Shown piece by piece: positions 1 to 9,015 of a stretch of DNA of 64,000 nucleotides (positions are counted from its first letter, which is position 1; each line of letters opens with the position of its first letter). The translations under genes and the position numbers were made by a program. The DNA comes from Actinopolymorpha cephalotaxi. Its GTDB lineage: Bacteria > Actinomycetota > Actinomycetes > Propionibacteriales > Actinopolymorphaceae. Below the pieces are notes generated by a model. It was given only the letters and a program-made list of their open reading frames with translations, was not told the DNA's origin and made no database searches. The DNA is taken from NCBI RefSeq assembly GCF_013408535.1, contig NZ_JACBZA010000001.1:744001-808000 (forward strand). The letters are read 5' to 3'.

Positions 1-569
1 GCGGGTCCGAGCGGCAGCCCGATGTCGGTCGCGCCGACCACCTCGGTGGCGAGCTGGCCGAGGCCCTGACCGACCTGGGCGCCGAACATCATCCCGCCGA
101 CCTGGGTGAGGACGCCGGTGAGCTGGGCGCCCATGCCGGCCGCCTGTTCCGGCAGCGCCTGGCCCATCGCACCGACCACGTGTGCGGCCAGCGGCTCGAC
201 CAGCTTCTTCCACGCGGGCAGCGTTCCGTCCAGCCACTCGGCGCGGTTCCACGCCAGCGCCTGCCCGGCCGAGGCGGCCGGCAGGCTGGTGGCGTCGTCG
301 AGCCAGTGCTCGGCGAGGCGTACGGTCTGGTCGACCTGGGCACGCTCCTCAGCGGTGAGGGACGCGTCACCGGTCTGGCGGATCGTCTGCTTGGCCGTCT
401 CGACGGCGAGTTGCCAGTTGATAGGGCCGCCCTGCCACGAGAACATGTTCTGCAGCTGACCGAAGATCGCGCCGAGGTCGAACCCCGGGAACGGGTTGTC
501 CGGGCCGCCGGGTGGACGCTTCTCGGGCTCCTCGCCCTCGCGACCCGGGCCGGGCTCGTCGTTGCTCAC
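1..569 (-). CDS. Zinc-dependent metalloprotease family protein (DUF2342-like), N-terminal part, cut by window edge
   Basis: Only about 189 N-terminal residues are present. The GTG start at 569 has a GGAGG-type ribosome site 6-7 nt upstream (576-581 read on the minus strand). The protein opens with a charged, Pro/Gly-rich tail, then a hydrophobic helical region rich in Gly/Ala (Phe-Gly-Ala-Gln-Val-Gly-Gln-Gly). This matches my memory of the actinobacterial DUF2342 zincin family, whose HExxH site lies in the part that is cut off, so catalysis cannot be checked. It is divergent from the epimerase gene, with 217 bases between. The family name rests on N-terminal resemblance and on the known neighbourhood with YlbL and UPF0182 genes. 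Confidence 0.7.
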   Translation of the reverse strand, partial: MSNDEPGPGREGEEPEKRPPGGPDNPFPGFDLGAIFGQLQNMFSWQGGPINWQLAVETAKQTIRQTGDASLTAEERAQVDQTVRLAEHWLDDATSLPAASAGQALAWNRAEWLDGTLPAWKKLVEPLAAHVVGAMGQALPEQAAGMGAQLTGVLTQVGGMMFGAQVGQGLGQLATEVVGATDIGLPLGP

Positions 570-786
570 GGTTGGACCTCCGGCAGGATGAGGGACAGCT
601 GCGTGTGGTGGGGATCGGGTTCGGGCTGTGCCGCCCGACGTGTCCCAGCCGCACGAAGCGAGCAGTTCATGTCGTCCAACCTAGCCCGGGAGTTTCCCAC
701 TGAACGACGAACCCACCCCCGTTGGTGCCCGGCGCCCCCGGCGCACCACGCGTCGCACCGCGCCGGCCCGTCGTGGCGGTGGTCTG

Positions 787-1836
787 GTGGTCGCGGTGAC
801 CGGTGCTGCCTCCGGGCTGGGCCGGGCACTGGTCGAGCGGCTGGCCGGCCTGGCCGAGATCAACCGCGTCGTCGGCCTGGACGAGCGGCGCGGTGACGTT
901 GAGGGCGTGGAGTGGCGGGTACTCGACATCCGGGACCCCGCGGTCGCGCAGCGGATCGCCGGGTGTGACGTGGTGGTCCACCTCGACGTCGACCTTTCGC
1001 CCGATACGGAGCCGCGGCAGCGGAGTGCCCGCAATGTCCGTGGCGCGCAGACCGTGCTGACCGCGGCGGCGGCGTCCGGCGTACCCCGGATCGTGCTGTG
1101 TACGAGCGCGATGGTGTACGGCGCGCTCGCCGACAACCCGGTGCCCCTGGCCGACGACGCGCCGCTGCGCGCCCGGCCCGAGGGCGTGGTGGCCGACCTG
1201 CTGGAGATCGAGTGGCTGGCCCGGCGGGCGCCGCGGGCGCACCCGGGTCTGTCGGTGACGGTGGTGCGGCCGGCGATGGTGGTCGGCGGCGCCGTCGACA
1301 CCTTCCTCACCCGGCACTTCGAGGCGGCGCGGCTGCTGGTGATCCGGGGCAGCCGGCCGAGCTGGCAGTTCTGCCACGTAGACGACCTGCTGAGCGGGCT
1401 GGAGTGGGCGACGCTCGGGCGGGTCGAGGGTTCGGTGACGGTCGGCAGCGAGGGGTTCCTGGAGCAGGACGAGGTGGAGAAGCTCGTCGGCCTGCCCCGG
1501 CTCGAACTCCCCGAGAGCCTCGCGCTGGGGGCGGCCGAACGCCTGCACCGGCTCGGGCTCACCCCGGCGCCGGCCAGCGACCTCGCCTACGTCAGTCACC
1601 CCTGGGTAGTCTCCTCGGACAAGCTGCTGGCCGCCGGCTGGCGTCCCGTTCACGACAACACCACCGCGTGCGAAGCCCTCGCGACCGACGTGGCCGGACG
1701 GCACACCGCGCTCGGCCGGCGGATCGGCCGGCGGGAGACCGCGACGTTGGGCGCGGCCGGTGCGACGGTGGCGCTGCTGGGTACGGCCGCGGTCGTCCGC
1801 AGGGCCCGGCGCCGCAAGACCAGAGGGGGAACGTGA
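787..1836 (+). CDS. NAD-dependent epimerase/dehydratase (extended SDR) with C-terminal membrane helix
   Basis: A 349-residue SDR-type protein. The dinucleotide-binding motif TGAASGLG sits at residues 5-12 and an Asp-rich second beta strand follows. An active-site-like segment (Ser-Ala-Met-Val-Tyr-Gly) lies near residue 108. The last 35 residues contain a hydrophobic helix and an Arg/Lys tail, suggesting tail-anchoring at the cytoplasmic membrane. The substrate cannot be assigned. The GTG at 787 lies only 4 codons before the Rossmann glycines and has no clear ribosome site. The frame stays open upstream to 685 and contains a CTG at 700 with GGGAG 7 nt before it, so the true N-terminus may be about 29 residues longer. 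Its stop overlaps the moaE start by 4 bases, so the two are probably co-translated. Confidence 0.75.
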   Translation: MVAVTGAASGLGRALVERLAGLAEINRVVGLDERRGDVEGVEWRVLDIRDPAVAQRIAGCDVVVHLDVDLSPDTEPRQRSARNVRGAQTVLTAAAASGVPRIVLCTSAMVYGALADNPVPLADDAPLRARPEGVVADLLEIEWLARRAPRAHPGLSVTVVRPAMVVGGAVDTFLTRHFEAARLLVIRGSRPSWQFCHVDDLLSGLEWATLGRVEGSVTVGSEGFLEQDEVEKLVGLPRLELPESLALGAAERLHRLGLTPAPASDLAYVSHPWVVSSDKLLAAGWRPVHDNTTACEALATDVAGRHTALGRRIGRRETATLGAAGATVALLGTAAVVRRARRRKTRGGT

Positions 1837-2333
1837 CCGACGTGACCGACTCGACCGAGCCGACGGCGGCCACCGCTGTCACCGCGACGTCCGCCGGTGG
1901 GACGGCGCCGGACCGGATCCGGTTGCTCGACCTGCGTGAGACCCCGCTGTCCGCCGACGAGGTGCTCGCTGCGATCGCCGACCCGCGCGCGGGTGGCTTC
2001 TGCCTGTTCGTCGGTGCGGTCCGCGACCACGACGACGGCCGTTCGGTGACCGAGCTGGGGTACGAAGCACACCCGCTCGCGCTGCGGGAGCTGCGCGCCG
2101 TCGCCGAGGAGGTCGTCGCGGCGCATCCGGTGTGCGGCCTCGCGGCGGTGCACCGCACCGGTGACCTGGCGGTCGGCGAGGCGGCGGTCGTCGTGGGAGT
2201 GTCCGCGCCCCATCGGGACGCGGCGTTCGCGGCCGCCCGGATGCTGATCGACGACCTGAAGGCGCGGGTCCCGCTGTGGAAGCACCAGCGGTTCACCGGC
2301 GGCGACGCGGAATGGGTCGGCGCGCAGGACTGA
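1833..2333 (+). CDS. moaE: Molybdopterin synthase catalytic subunit MoaE
   Basis: 166 residues, the usual MoaE length plus a 30-residue Thr/Ala-rich N-terminal tail. MoaE with MoaD converts cyclic pyranopterin monophosphate to molybdopterin in the cytoplasm. Family landmarks are visible: GGFCLFVGAVRDHDDG near the start of the fold, YEAHP, the HRTGDLAVGEAAVVV strand, APHRDAAF, and the C-terminal VPLWKHQRF in which the conserved lysine lies. The GTG start at 1833 overlaps the previous stop (GTGA), indicating translational coupling. No moaD or moaA is visible in the window. Confidence 0.93.
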   Translation: MTDVTDSTEPTAATAVTATSAGGTAPDRIRLLDLRETPLSADEVLAAIADPRAGGFCLFVGAVRDHDDGRSVTELGYEAHPLALRELRAVAEEVVAAHPVCGLAAVHRTGDLAVGEAAVVVGVSAPHRDAAFAAARMLIDDLKARVPLWKHQRFTGGDAEWVGAQD

Positions 2334-2408
2334 GCCCGGACGGGTCCGGCGCGCGTCTCGAGCACGCCTGCCGATGTCACCGGGGCGTCGTCACCTAACC
2401 TTGCCCCC

Positions 2409-3464
2409 ATGTCCCGCCGTACCGCGACGATGGCGCTGACCGCCGTCCTGCTCGTCGCCCTGGTCGCTCTCGCGTGGTTGGTACCGGTTCCGTACGTCGC
2501 GATGAGCCCGGGGCCGACCGAGAACACCCTGGGGAAGTTCCGCGGGAAGCCGGTCGTCACCATCCAGGGACACCGGACCTACCCCACGAAGGGGCAGCTC
2601 GACCTCACCACGGTGGCGGTCACCAGCCCGGACCAGAAGCTCGACCTCGCCGGCATGGTGGCCGGGTGGCTCGACCCGCGGGTGGCGGTCATTCCCCGCG
2701 ACTACGTCTACCCGCCGAACCAGACCCCGGCGCAGGTGCAGCAGCAGAACGCCGAGCAGATGGAGACCTCCCAGCAGGCGGCGGTGGCCGCCGCGCTGCG
2801 CCAGACCGGCGACAAGGTGACGTCGGTGGTCCAGGTCAAGGCCGTCGTGGAGAAGTCGCCCGCGGTGGGCCGGCTGAAGGCCGCCGACGTGATCCTCGCC
2901 GTCGACGGCACCAAGGTCACCAGCGCCCAGCAGGTCGTGGCGCTCGTCGGCCGGCACCGGCCGGGGGACAAGCTGAGGTTCTCCGTCCGGCGGGGCGGCA
3001 AGCCGCGTGAGGTCAGCGTCACCACCACGAAGTCGCCGACCGACGCCAAGCGGGCGTTCGTGGGAATCCAGCCGTTCGACGGCTTCCAGTTCCCGTTCGC
3101 CGTGCGGATCAACCTCGGTCAGGACATCGGCGGGCCGAGCGCGGGCACGATGTTCGCGCTGGCGATCGTCGACAAGCTCACCGCCGGCGAGCTGACCGGA
3201 GGCCGGCACGTCGCGGGCACCGGCACCATCGACGCGGACGGCAAGGTCGGCCCGATCGGCGGGATCCAGCAGAAGATCGCGGGCGCCAAGGAGGGCGGCG
3301 CCACGACGTTCCTCGTCCCGGCGGCGAACTGCCCGGCGGCGGCCGGCGCGTCCACCAAGGACATCCGGCTCGTACGGATCGCTACACTGCGTGATGCCGT
3401 CTCGGCGTTGGAGGCTCTGAACAAGAACCCCAGGGCCACCGTGCCGACCTGCAGCAGGGGCTGA
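2409..3464 (+). CDS. YlbL-type PDZ domain / Lon (S16) protease
   Basis: 351 residues. An N-terminal membrane helix (about residues 7-26) anchors the protein, with the rest predicted outside. A PDZ domain spans roughly residues 130-205 (AVGRLKAADVILAVDG). The C-terminal Lon-type proteolytic domain carries the Ser in GGPSAGTMFAL (Ser244) and the Lys in IQQKIAGA (Lys289), the S16 Ser-Lys dyad. It belongs to the membrane-anchored YlbL group, a quality-control protease in Firmicutes and Actinobacteria whose substrates here are unknown. It lies between moaE and the UPF0182 gene on the same strand, a common actinobacterial arrangement. Confidence 0.9.
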   Translation: MSRRTATMALTAVLLVALVALAWLVPVPYVAMSPGPTENTLGKFRGKPVVTIQGHRTYPTKGQLDLTTVAVTSPDQKLDLAGMVAGWLDPRVAVIPRDYVYPPNQTPAQVQQQNAEQMETSQQAAVAAALRQTGDKVTSVVQVKAVVEKSPAVGRLKAADVILAVDGTKVTSAQQVVALVGRHRPGDKLRFSVRRGGKPREVSVTTTKSPTDAKRAFVGIQPFDGFQFPFAVRINLGQDIGGPSAGTMFALAIVDKLTAGELTGGRHVAGTGTIDADGKVGPIGGIQQKIAGAKEGGATTFLVPAANCPAAAGASTKDIRLVRIATLRDAVSALEALNKNPRATVPTCSRG

Positions 3465-3662
3465 CCCGGCCGCGGCACGACGATCGACCGGGAGGGCGGG
3501 AACTCCGCGGCCCGGCCCGAAGTTGCCTGACTGACGGCGGGACGTCCCGTGCGTCCGCTTCGGTGTACCCGCTGTTACCGACTTTCGCCGAAGATCCCGA
3601 CCGAAGGCCAGGCCGAAGAACCCAGGCCGAAGAACCACCCCGCACCGAGGAACGAGGACCAC

Positions 3663-6650
3663 GTGAGCAGCTTCTCCGCCCCGCGCGATCCGTCCAGGCG
3701 AGGCTTCCCCCGGGGCAACGTCCGCACGCGGGCACTGGTTCCCACGATCGTGGTCCTGGTCGTCCTCATGGCGGTCTTCGGGATCTTCACCAACTTCTGG
3801 ACCGAACGCCTGTGGTTCGGCGCGGTCGACTACTCCGGGGTCTTCACCACGACGCTGGTCACCAAGGTCGGGATGTTCGCCGTCTTCGGCGTGTTCCTGG
3901 GCGCGGTGGTGTTCGCCAACCTCGCCCTGGCGTACCGCCTGCGGCCCCGCTACCGCGCGATGTCGACCGAGCAGCAGACCCTGGACCGCTACCGCGCCGT
4001 GGTCGACCCGCACCGCAAGCTGATCGGGGGAGTCGCCGCACTGCTGCTGGCACTGATCGCGGGGTCGAGTGCGGCCGGCCGGTGGGAGACCTTCCTGCAG
4101 TGGCGCAACGCCACCAGCTTCGGCACCAAGGACCCGCAGTTCGGGCTGGACGTGTCGTTCTTCGTGTTCGGCTATCCGTGGTACCGCTTCCTGATCGGCT
4201 TCGGCTTCTCCGTCATCGTCCTGTCGCTGATCGCCGCCCTGGTCGCGCACTACCTCTACGGCGGGATCCGGCTGCAGACGCAGGGGCAGAAGGCGTCCTC
4301 CGCCGCACAGGCGCACCTGTCGGTGCTGCTCGGGCTGTTCGTTCTGCTCAAGGCGGTCGCCTACTGGTTCGACCGCTACGGCCTGGTCACCGCCGGGCAC
4401 CGGATGTCCAACCAGGCGTTCACCGGCCTCACCTACACCGACGCGCACGCGGTCCTGCCTGCCAAGACGGTGTTGACAGTGATCGCGGCGATCTGCGCGC
4501 TGCTGTTCTTCGCCAACGTCGTCCGCCGCACCTGGCTGCTGCCCGGGCTCGGGGTCGGCCTGCTGGTGCTGTCCACGGTGCTGCTCGGCTGGGCGTGGCC
4601 GGCGATCATCCAGCAGGTGACCGTCCGCCCGAACGAGCCGGTCAAGGAGAACAAGTTCATCCAGCGCAACATCGACGCCACCCGCGCGGCGTACGGCGTC
4701 AACGGCACCGACGTCACCGAGTACACCGCGAAGACGACCACGACCGCCGGTCAGCTGGCCGACGACGCCGAGACCCTGCCGGGCGTACGCCTGATCGACC
4801 CCGCGATCGTGGGGGAGACGTTCGAGCAACTGCAGCAGGTGCGTGGCTTCTACACCTTCAACAAGCCGCTGGACGTCGACCGCTACAAGATCAACGGCGA
4901 GTCGCGCGACGCGGTGGTGGCGGTGCGCGAGCTGAACCTCGCGGGCGTCCCGGCCGACCAGCGCAACTGGAACAACGACCACACCGTCTACACCCACGGC
5001 TACGGCATCGTCGGCGCGTACGGCAACCAGCGCACCAACGAGGGCAGTCCGCAGTGGCTGCAGGGCGGCATCCCCACCCAGGGCGAGCTCGGGAAGTTCG
5101 AGCCCCGGATCTACTTCGGCGAGGAGTCGCCGCCGTACTCCATCGTCGGCGCGCCCAAGGGCTCCAAGCCGGTCGAGCTGGACATCCCCGGCGGCAGCGG
5201 TGACGCGAAGACCACCAACACCTACCAGGGCAAGGGTGGGGTGCCGCTCGGGTCGTTCGGCAGCAGGCTGCTCTACGCCGCGAAGTTCCAGGACTTCAAC
5301 ATCCTGCTCAACCAGTCCCGGATCAACTCCGACTCCAAGGTGCTGTACGACCGCGAGCCACGCGAGCGGGTGCAGAAGGTCGCGCCCTGGCTGAGCCTCG
5401 ACTCCGACCCGTACCCCGCGGTCGTCGACGGCCGGATCAAGTGGATCGTCGACGGCTACACCATGTCGGCCGACTACCCGCTGTCGCAGCGGTTGCTGCT
5501 GGACGACGCGACCTCGACGTCGCTGACCCGGCAGCCGGCGATCGCGGGCCAGCCCAGCGAACGCCTCAACTACGTACGCAACTCGGTCAAGGCGACGGTC
5601 GACGCCTACGACGGCACGGTCTCGCTGTACCAGTGGGACACCAAGGACCCGGTGCTGCGCACCTGGATGAAGGCGTTCCCGAACACCGTGCAGCCGCGGT
5701 CGAAGATGCCCGACGCGTTGCTGGACCACGTGCGCTATCCCGAGGACCTGATGAAGATCCAGCGGGAGATCCTCGCGCAGTACCACGTCGCCGACGCCGG
5801 GTCCTTCTACCAGGGCACCGAGCGGTGGCGGGTGCCGTCCGACCCGACCCAGCAGGGCGCGAAGCAGCCGGCGTACTACCTGTCGGTGCGGATGCCGGGG
5901 GAGAAGAGCCCGGCGTTCTCGCTCACCTCGACCTACATCTACTTCAACCGGGAGAACCTCGCGGCGTTCGTGGCCGTCGACGCCGACGCGAGATCGAAGA
6001 ACTACGGCAAGATCCGGGTGCTGCAGCTCGCCGACAAGACCCAGATCGACGGGCCGAGCCAGATCGCCAACAAGCTCAACTCCGACACCCGGGTGGCCGG
6101 CGCGCTGCTGCCGCTGACCCGCGGTGACAGCCGTCCCACGAAGGGCAATCTGCTCACGTTGCCGGTCGGCGGTGGCCTGCTCTACGTCCAGCCGGTGTAC
6201 GTCGAGAGCGGCTCCGGCGACGCGTCCTACCCGCTGCTCCGGCTCGTGCTCGCGTCCTTCGGCGGGCAGACGGGTGTGGGCACGACGCTGCAGGAAGCGC
6301 TGAACATGGTGTTCCAGGGCGACGCGGGCGCCGACACCGGGGAGAACGCGGGCGACCAGCCGAGCCAGCCCGAACAACCGGGCAAGCAGCCGAACCAGCC
6401 GAACCAGCCCTCGGAGACGGTGGCCACCGCGCTGGCCGAGGCGAGCAAGGCGTTCGACCAGGCCCAGGCCGCGTTGCAGAAGGGCGACCTCAAGGGGTAC
6501 GCGGACGCGGTGGCGCGGGCGCAGGAGGCGGTGGGCCGGGCGGCGAAGGCCCAGGCCGCGGAGCGTGACCGGGCGGACAAGGCGACGCCGAAGCCGGCCC
6601 CCAAGGCGACGCCGAAGCGGACGCCCACGCCGGCACCCCGCCCCGGATAG
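3663..6650 (+). CDS. UPF0182 family large membrane protein
   Basis: About 995 residues. The GTG at 3663 is chosen over an upstream in-frame start at 3549 because family members begin just before the first helix. The N-terminal third has about seven transmembrane segments, starting with TIVVLVVLMAVFGIFTNFW and the typical WFGAVDYSGVF. A long soluble domain follows (residues about 310-890) with the family segments NKPLDVDRY and YGNQRTNEGSPQWL. The C-terminus has a Pro/Gln linker, an Ala-rich coiled-coil-like stretch and a Pro/Lys tail. Function is unknown in all bacteria I know of. The 17-bp inverted repeat 3' of it may end its transcript. Confidence 0.92.
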   Translation: MSSFSAPRDPSRRGFPRGNVRTRALVPTIVVLVVLMAVFGIFTNFWTERLWFGAVDYSGVFTTTLVTKVGMFAVFGVFLGAVVFANLALAYRLRPRYRAMSTEQQTLDRYRAVVDPHRKLIGGVAALLLALIAGSSAAGRWETFLQWRNATSFGTKDPQFGLDVSFFVFGYPWYRFLIGFGFSVIVLSLIAALVAHYLYGGIRLQTQGQKASSAAQAHLSVLLGLFVLLKAVAYWFDRYGLVTAGHRMSNQAFTGLTYTDAHAVLPAKTVLTVIAAICALLFFANVVRRTWLLPGLGVGLLVLSTVLLGWAWPAIIQQVTVRPNEPVKENKFIQRNIDATRAAYGVNGTDVTEYTAKTTTTAGQLADDAETLPGVRLIDPAIVGETFEQLQQVRGFYTFNKPLDVDRYKINGESRDAVVAVRELNLAGVPADQRNWNNDHTVYTHGYGIVGAYGNQRTNEGSPQWLQGGIPTQGELGKFEPRIYFGEESPPYSIVGAPKGSKPVELDIPGGSGDAKTTNTYQGKGGVPLGSFGSRLLYAAKFQDFNILLNQSRINSDSKVLYDREPRERVQKVAPWLSLDSDPYPAVVDGRIKWIVDGYTMSADYPLSQRLLLDDATSTSLTRQPAIAGQPSERLNYVRNSVKATVDAYDGTVSLYQWDTKDPVLRTWMKAFPNTVQPRSKMPDALLDHVRYPEDLMKIQREILAQYHVADAGSFYQGTERWRVPSDPTQQGAKQPAYYLSVRMPGEKSPAFSLTSTYIYFNRENLAAFVAVDADARSKNYGKIRVLQLADKTQIDGPSQIANKLNSDTRVAGALLPLTRGDSRPTKGNLLTLPVGGGLLYVQPVYVESGSGDASYPLLRLVLASFGGQTGVGTTLQEALNMVFQGDAGADTGENAGDQPSQPEQPGKQPNQPNQPSETVATALAEASKAFDQAQAALQKGDLKGYADAVARAQEAVGRAAKAQAAERDRADKATPKPAPKATPKRTPTPAPRPG

Positions 6651-6664
6651 GCGACGCACCCAGG

Positions 6665-6738
6665 CCTCCGCCGCGGGCTGGCAGGTGGAGTTCCGACCCG
6701 GGCAAACCCGGGCGAATGCTCCCAGCCCGCGGCGGAGG
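6665..6738. repeat. Nested inverted repeat (17-bp arms with an inner 6-bp hairpin)
   Basis: Arms at 6665-6681 and 6722-6738 are perfect reverse complements of 17 bp. The loop itself contains an inner hairpin, CCCGGG-CAAA-CCCGGG at 6697-6712. It lies 14 bases after the UPF0182 stop and just before the tRNA promoter. It may act as a non-canonical (U-poor) terminator for the UPF0182 transcript, a type reported for actinomycetes, or extrude as a cruciform. Confidence 0.7.
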
Positions 6739-6746
6739 GGGCCGAT

Positions 6747-6775
6747 TTGCACTCCGCGATCAGTGCCCGTAGTCT
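6747..6775 (+). promoter_or_regulatory. Probable housekeeping promoter of the initiator tRNA
   Basis: A TTGCAC -35-like hexamer (6747-6752) and a TAGTCT -10-like hexamer (6770-6775) are separated by 17 bases. The mature tRNA begins 13 bases downstream, allowing a short 5' leader. This is pattern matching to the SigA/HrdB consensus only. Confidence 0.45.
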
Positions 6776-6787
6776 TCTACATGTCGA

Positions 6788-6864
6788 CGCGGGGTGGAGC
6801 AGTTCGGTAGCTCGCTGGGCTCATAACCCAGAGGTCGCAGGTTCAAATCCTGCCCCCGCTACCA
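6788..6864 (+). tRNA. Initiator tRNA-fMet (CAT)
   Basis: A complete 77-nt cloverleaf with encoded CCA (6862-6864). Initiator hallmarks are visible: an unpaired C1:U72 at the acceptor tip and three consecutive G:C pairs below the anticodon loop (CTGGG-CTCATAA-CCCAG). The anticodon is CAT. The T arm reads GCAGG-TTCAAAT-CCTGC. The mismatch at position 1:72 and the GGG/CCC pairs separate it from elongator tRNA-Met. Confidence 0.97.
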
Positions 6865-6871
6865 ATCGAAA

Positions 6872-6901
6872 CCGGCCCGGGCTATCGCCCGGGCCGGCTT
6901 T
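6872..6901 (+). terminator. Intrinsic terminator after tRNA-fMet
   Basis: An 11-bp perfect GC-rich stem (6872-6882 with 6887-6897) closes a 4-nt loop and is followed by CTTT. It begins 8 bases after the tRNA CCA end. Confidence 0.85.
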
Positions 6902-6915
6902 GCATTCCAGCAGGG

Positions 6916-7533
6916 GTGTGTCCCGGGCTGGGATCCCGGACAGCCGGGGCGGCGGCCTCGATGTGGCCGAGGATCAGGTCGGCGACGGTTGTGGCCCGCT
7001 ACTCGTCCTTCGAGAACCAGAGCAAGGGGCCGGACACGACCAAGCTCCAGGAAGCGGCGTACAACTCGCAGTTGGCGGCCGGTTTACCGATCAGTGAGCT
7101 GGCACGCACCCTGTTCGTACAGACCGACGGAGCGATCCCCCTTCGGTGTTGCGCGTCCTATGTTCATGCCATCCAGAACATGGACTGGTTCAAGGCGGCG
7201 TTCACTGCACATGGCGACCCGGTAGTCGTCGTGGGTGGCAGGGGGAGCAGCGGTGCTGATGCCGCTCAGCGGCGGGTGAAGATCGACACGAACGACCGGT
7301 GGAACCCATCCCGGTGCGAGCACGCGTGTCTTCATGAACTGGCCCGCGTGGTGACCCCTGATCGTGGCTCGGACGGGGAGCTCCGCGAGCCTGCTCACGG
7401 CAGGGACAGCAGCAGGGGCCACCATCACGCGTGGCGAGCCAACTTCGTCTTCATCGTGAGAATGACACTGGGGAAGCAGGCCGCGCTACGGCTCAGGCAC
7501 GAGTTCTGTCAGTGGGGACTGCCAACACGCTGA
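6916..7533 (+). pseudogene. Unrecognised, lower-GC open frame; possible gene remnant
   Basis: The 6902-7602 stretch has lower GC and less actinomycete-like codon use than its surroundings. An open frame of about 205 codons (6916-7533) includes a protein-like middle part (residues about 30-100, with SKGPDTTKLQEAAYNS and NMDWFKAAFTAHGDPVVVV). A His/Arg/Ser-rich tail reads like out-of-frame translation. No good ribosome site precedes its start. I recognise no family. The position just after a tRNA gene fits a decayed insertion, but no attachment repeat of the tRNA 3' end is visible. It may be non-coding. Confidence 0.3.
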
Positions 7534-7602
7534 ATCGAGACGCATTCGCCGAGGTCGGGCGGCATGGGCGGGATTCCCGCACCTGTCGGGCAGACTGAGC
7601 GC

Positions 7603-9015
7603 GTGCTTCTGACCGTCTCGACCACGCACCAGCCGGCGACCGACCTCGGCTACCTCCTGCACAAGCACCCCGACCGGGTGCAGGAGTTCAGGCAGTCGTT
7701 CGGCACCGTGACGGTTCTCTATCCCGAAGCCACCGCGGAACGCTGCACCGCCGCGCTCCTGCTCGACGTCGACCCGGTCCGGCTGGCGCGTTCACAGGCC
7801 AGGAACTCTCCCGACTTCAGTCTCGCGCAGTACGTCAACGACCGGTCCTATGCCGCCTCGTCACTGCTGGGTGTGGCGATGGCCGACGTGTTCAGCACCG
7901 CCCGGAGTGGCCGATGCGCCTCCCGGCAGGAGCTGGCCGACTCGGCGATCCCGCTCGAGATCGCCGTTCCCGTACTCCCGTGCCGGGGCGGCGCCGACAT
8001 CGCCCACCGGCTCTTCGAGCCCCTCGGCTGGGCGGTCGAGGCCGACCCGATCCCCCTCGACGAGGCCTTCGCCGAGTGGGGCGACTCCCGCTACGTCCGC
8101 CTTCGGCTGACCGGCGTCGTCCGGCTGGCCGACGCGCTGAACCAGCTGCACGTGTTGCTGCCGGTGCTGGACGAGTCCAAGCACTACTGGCAGGGCCCGG
8201 ACGAGGTGGACAAGCTGCTGAGGTCGGGAGAGGGCTGGCTCGGCACCCACCCGGACGCCGCCCTGATCACCCGCCGCTATCTCGGCCGTCGAAGCGGCCT
8301 CACCCGGACCGCGCTGGCCCGGCTGGCCGAGCTCGGCGACGAGACGGAGGAGGCCCTCGAGCGGGCCGAGGAGGAGGACGTCTCGCAGCCGGAGGAGAAG
8401 CGGATCCCGCTCAACGTCGCGCGCCACGAGGCGGTCCACCAGGCCCTGCTCGACCTGGGGGTGAGGACGGTGATCGACCTCGGCTGCGGCCCGGGCCAGT
8501 TCATGGACCGGCTGGTGAAGACGCCGGCGTTCACGCGCGTCGCGGGCAGCGACGTCTCCACGCGTTCCCTCCAGTACGCCGCGCGGCGGCTGCGGCTGGA
8601 CCGGATGAGCGAGCGGCAGGCCGAGCGGGTCGCGCTGTTCCAGAGCGCCCTGACCTACGAGGACGACCGGATCGCCGGCTTCGACGCCGCCGTCCTGATG
8701 GAGGTCGTCGAGCACGTCGACCCGTCCCGCCTGGAGGCGCTGGAACGGGTGGTGTTCGGCGCGGCGCGGCCCGGTGCCGTTCTCGTGACGACCCCCAACG
8801 CCGAGTACAACGTGCTGTACGAAGGACTGGCCGGCATGCGGCACCCCGACCACCGGTTCGAGTGGACCCGGGAGGAGTTCACCGAGTGGTCCGGCCGGGT
8901 CGCCGCGACGTACGGCTACCTCGTCGACCTGCGAGGCGTCGGCGACCTCGACCAGACGCTCGGCACCCCGACCCAGCTGGCGATCTTCACCCGGAAGGAA
9001 GGCGACGATGACTGA
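7603..9015 (+). CDS. hen1: 3'-terminal RNA ribose 2'-O-methyltransferase Hen1
   Basis: 470 residues. Bacterial Hen1 2'-O-methylates the 3'-terminal ribose at a cleaved RNA end so that the RNA resealed by Pnkp resists re-cutting. The N-terminal Hen1 domain (LLTVSTTHQPATDLGYLLHK onward, residues about 1-240) is bacteria-specific. The C-terminal methyltransferase domain has the SAM-binding VIDLGCGPGQF (about residue 290), the metal-site motif MEVVEHVD and the TTPNAEYN...RHPDHRFEWTREEF block. The GTG at 7603 is chosen because Hen1 proteins start directly with LLTVST; an in-frame ATG lies 13 codons upstream. The stop overlaps the pnkp start by 8 bases, so the pair is one translational unit. Confidence 0.94.
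   Translation: MLLTVSTTHQPATDLGYLLHKHPDRVQEFRQSFGTVTVLYPEATAERCTAALLLDVDPVRLARSQARNSPDFSLAQYVNDRSYAASSLLGVAMADVFSTARSGRCASRQELADSAIPLEIAVPVLPCRGGADIAHRLFEPLGWAVEADPIPLDEAFAEWGDSRYVRLRLTGVVRLADALNQLHVLLPVLDESKHYWQGPDEVDKLLRSGEGWLGTHPDAALITRRYLGRRSGLTRTALARLAELGDETEEALERAEEEDVSQPEEKRIPLNVARHEAVHQALLDLGVRTVIDLGCGPGQFMDRLVKTPAFTRVAGSDVSTRSLQYAARRLRLDRMSERQAERVALFQSALTYEDDRIAGFDAAVLMEVVEHVDPSRLEALERVVFGAARPGAVLVTTPNAEYNVLYEGLAGMRHPDHRFEWTREEFTEWSGRVAATYGYLVDLRGVGDLDQTLGTPTQLAIFTRKEGDDD

Noticed and set aside
2391-6752. 1453-codon open frame on the minus strand
   Set aside because: It is antisense to the YlbL and UPF0182 genes; high GC keeps the opposite frame open. Its translation is Arg/Gly/Val-rich without a family.
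7084-7428. 115-codon minus-strand frame in the low-GC stretch
   Set aside because: No ribosome site and no family; kept only as part of the uncertain region.
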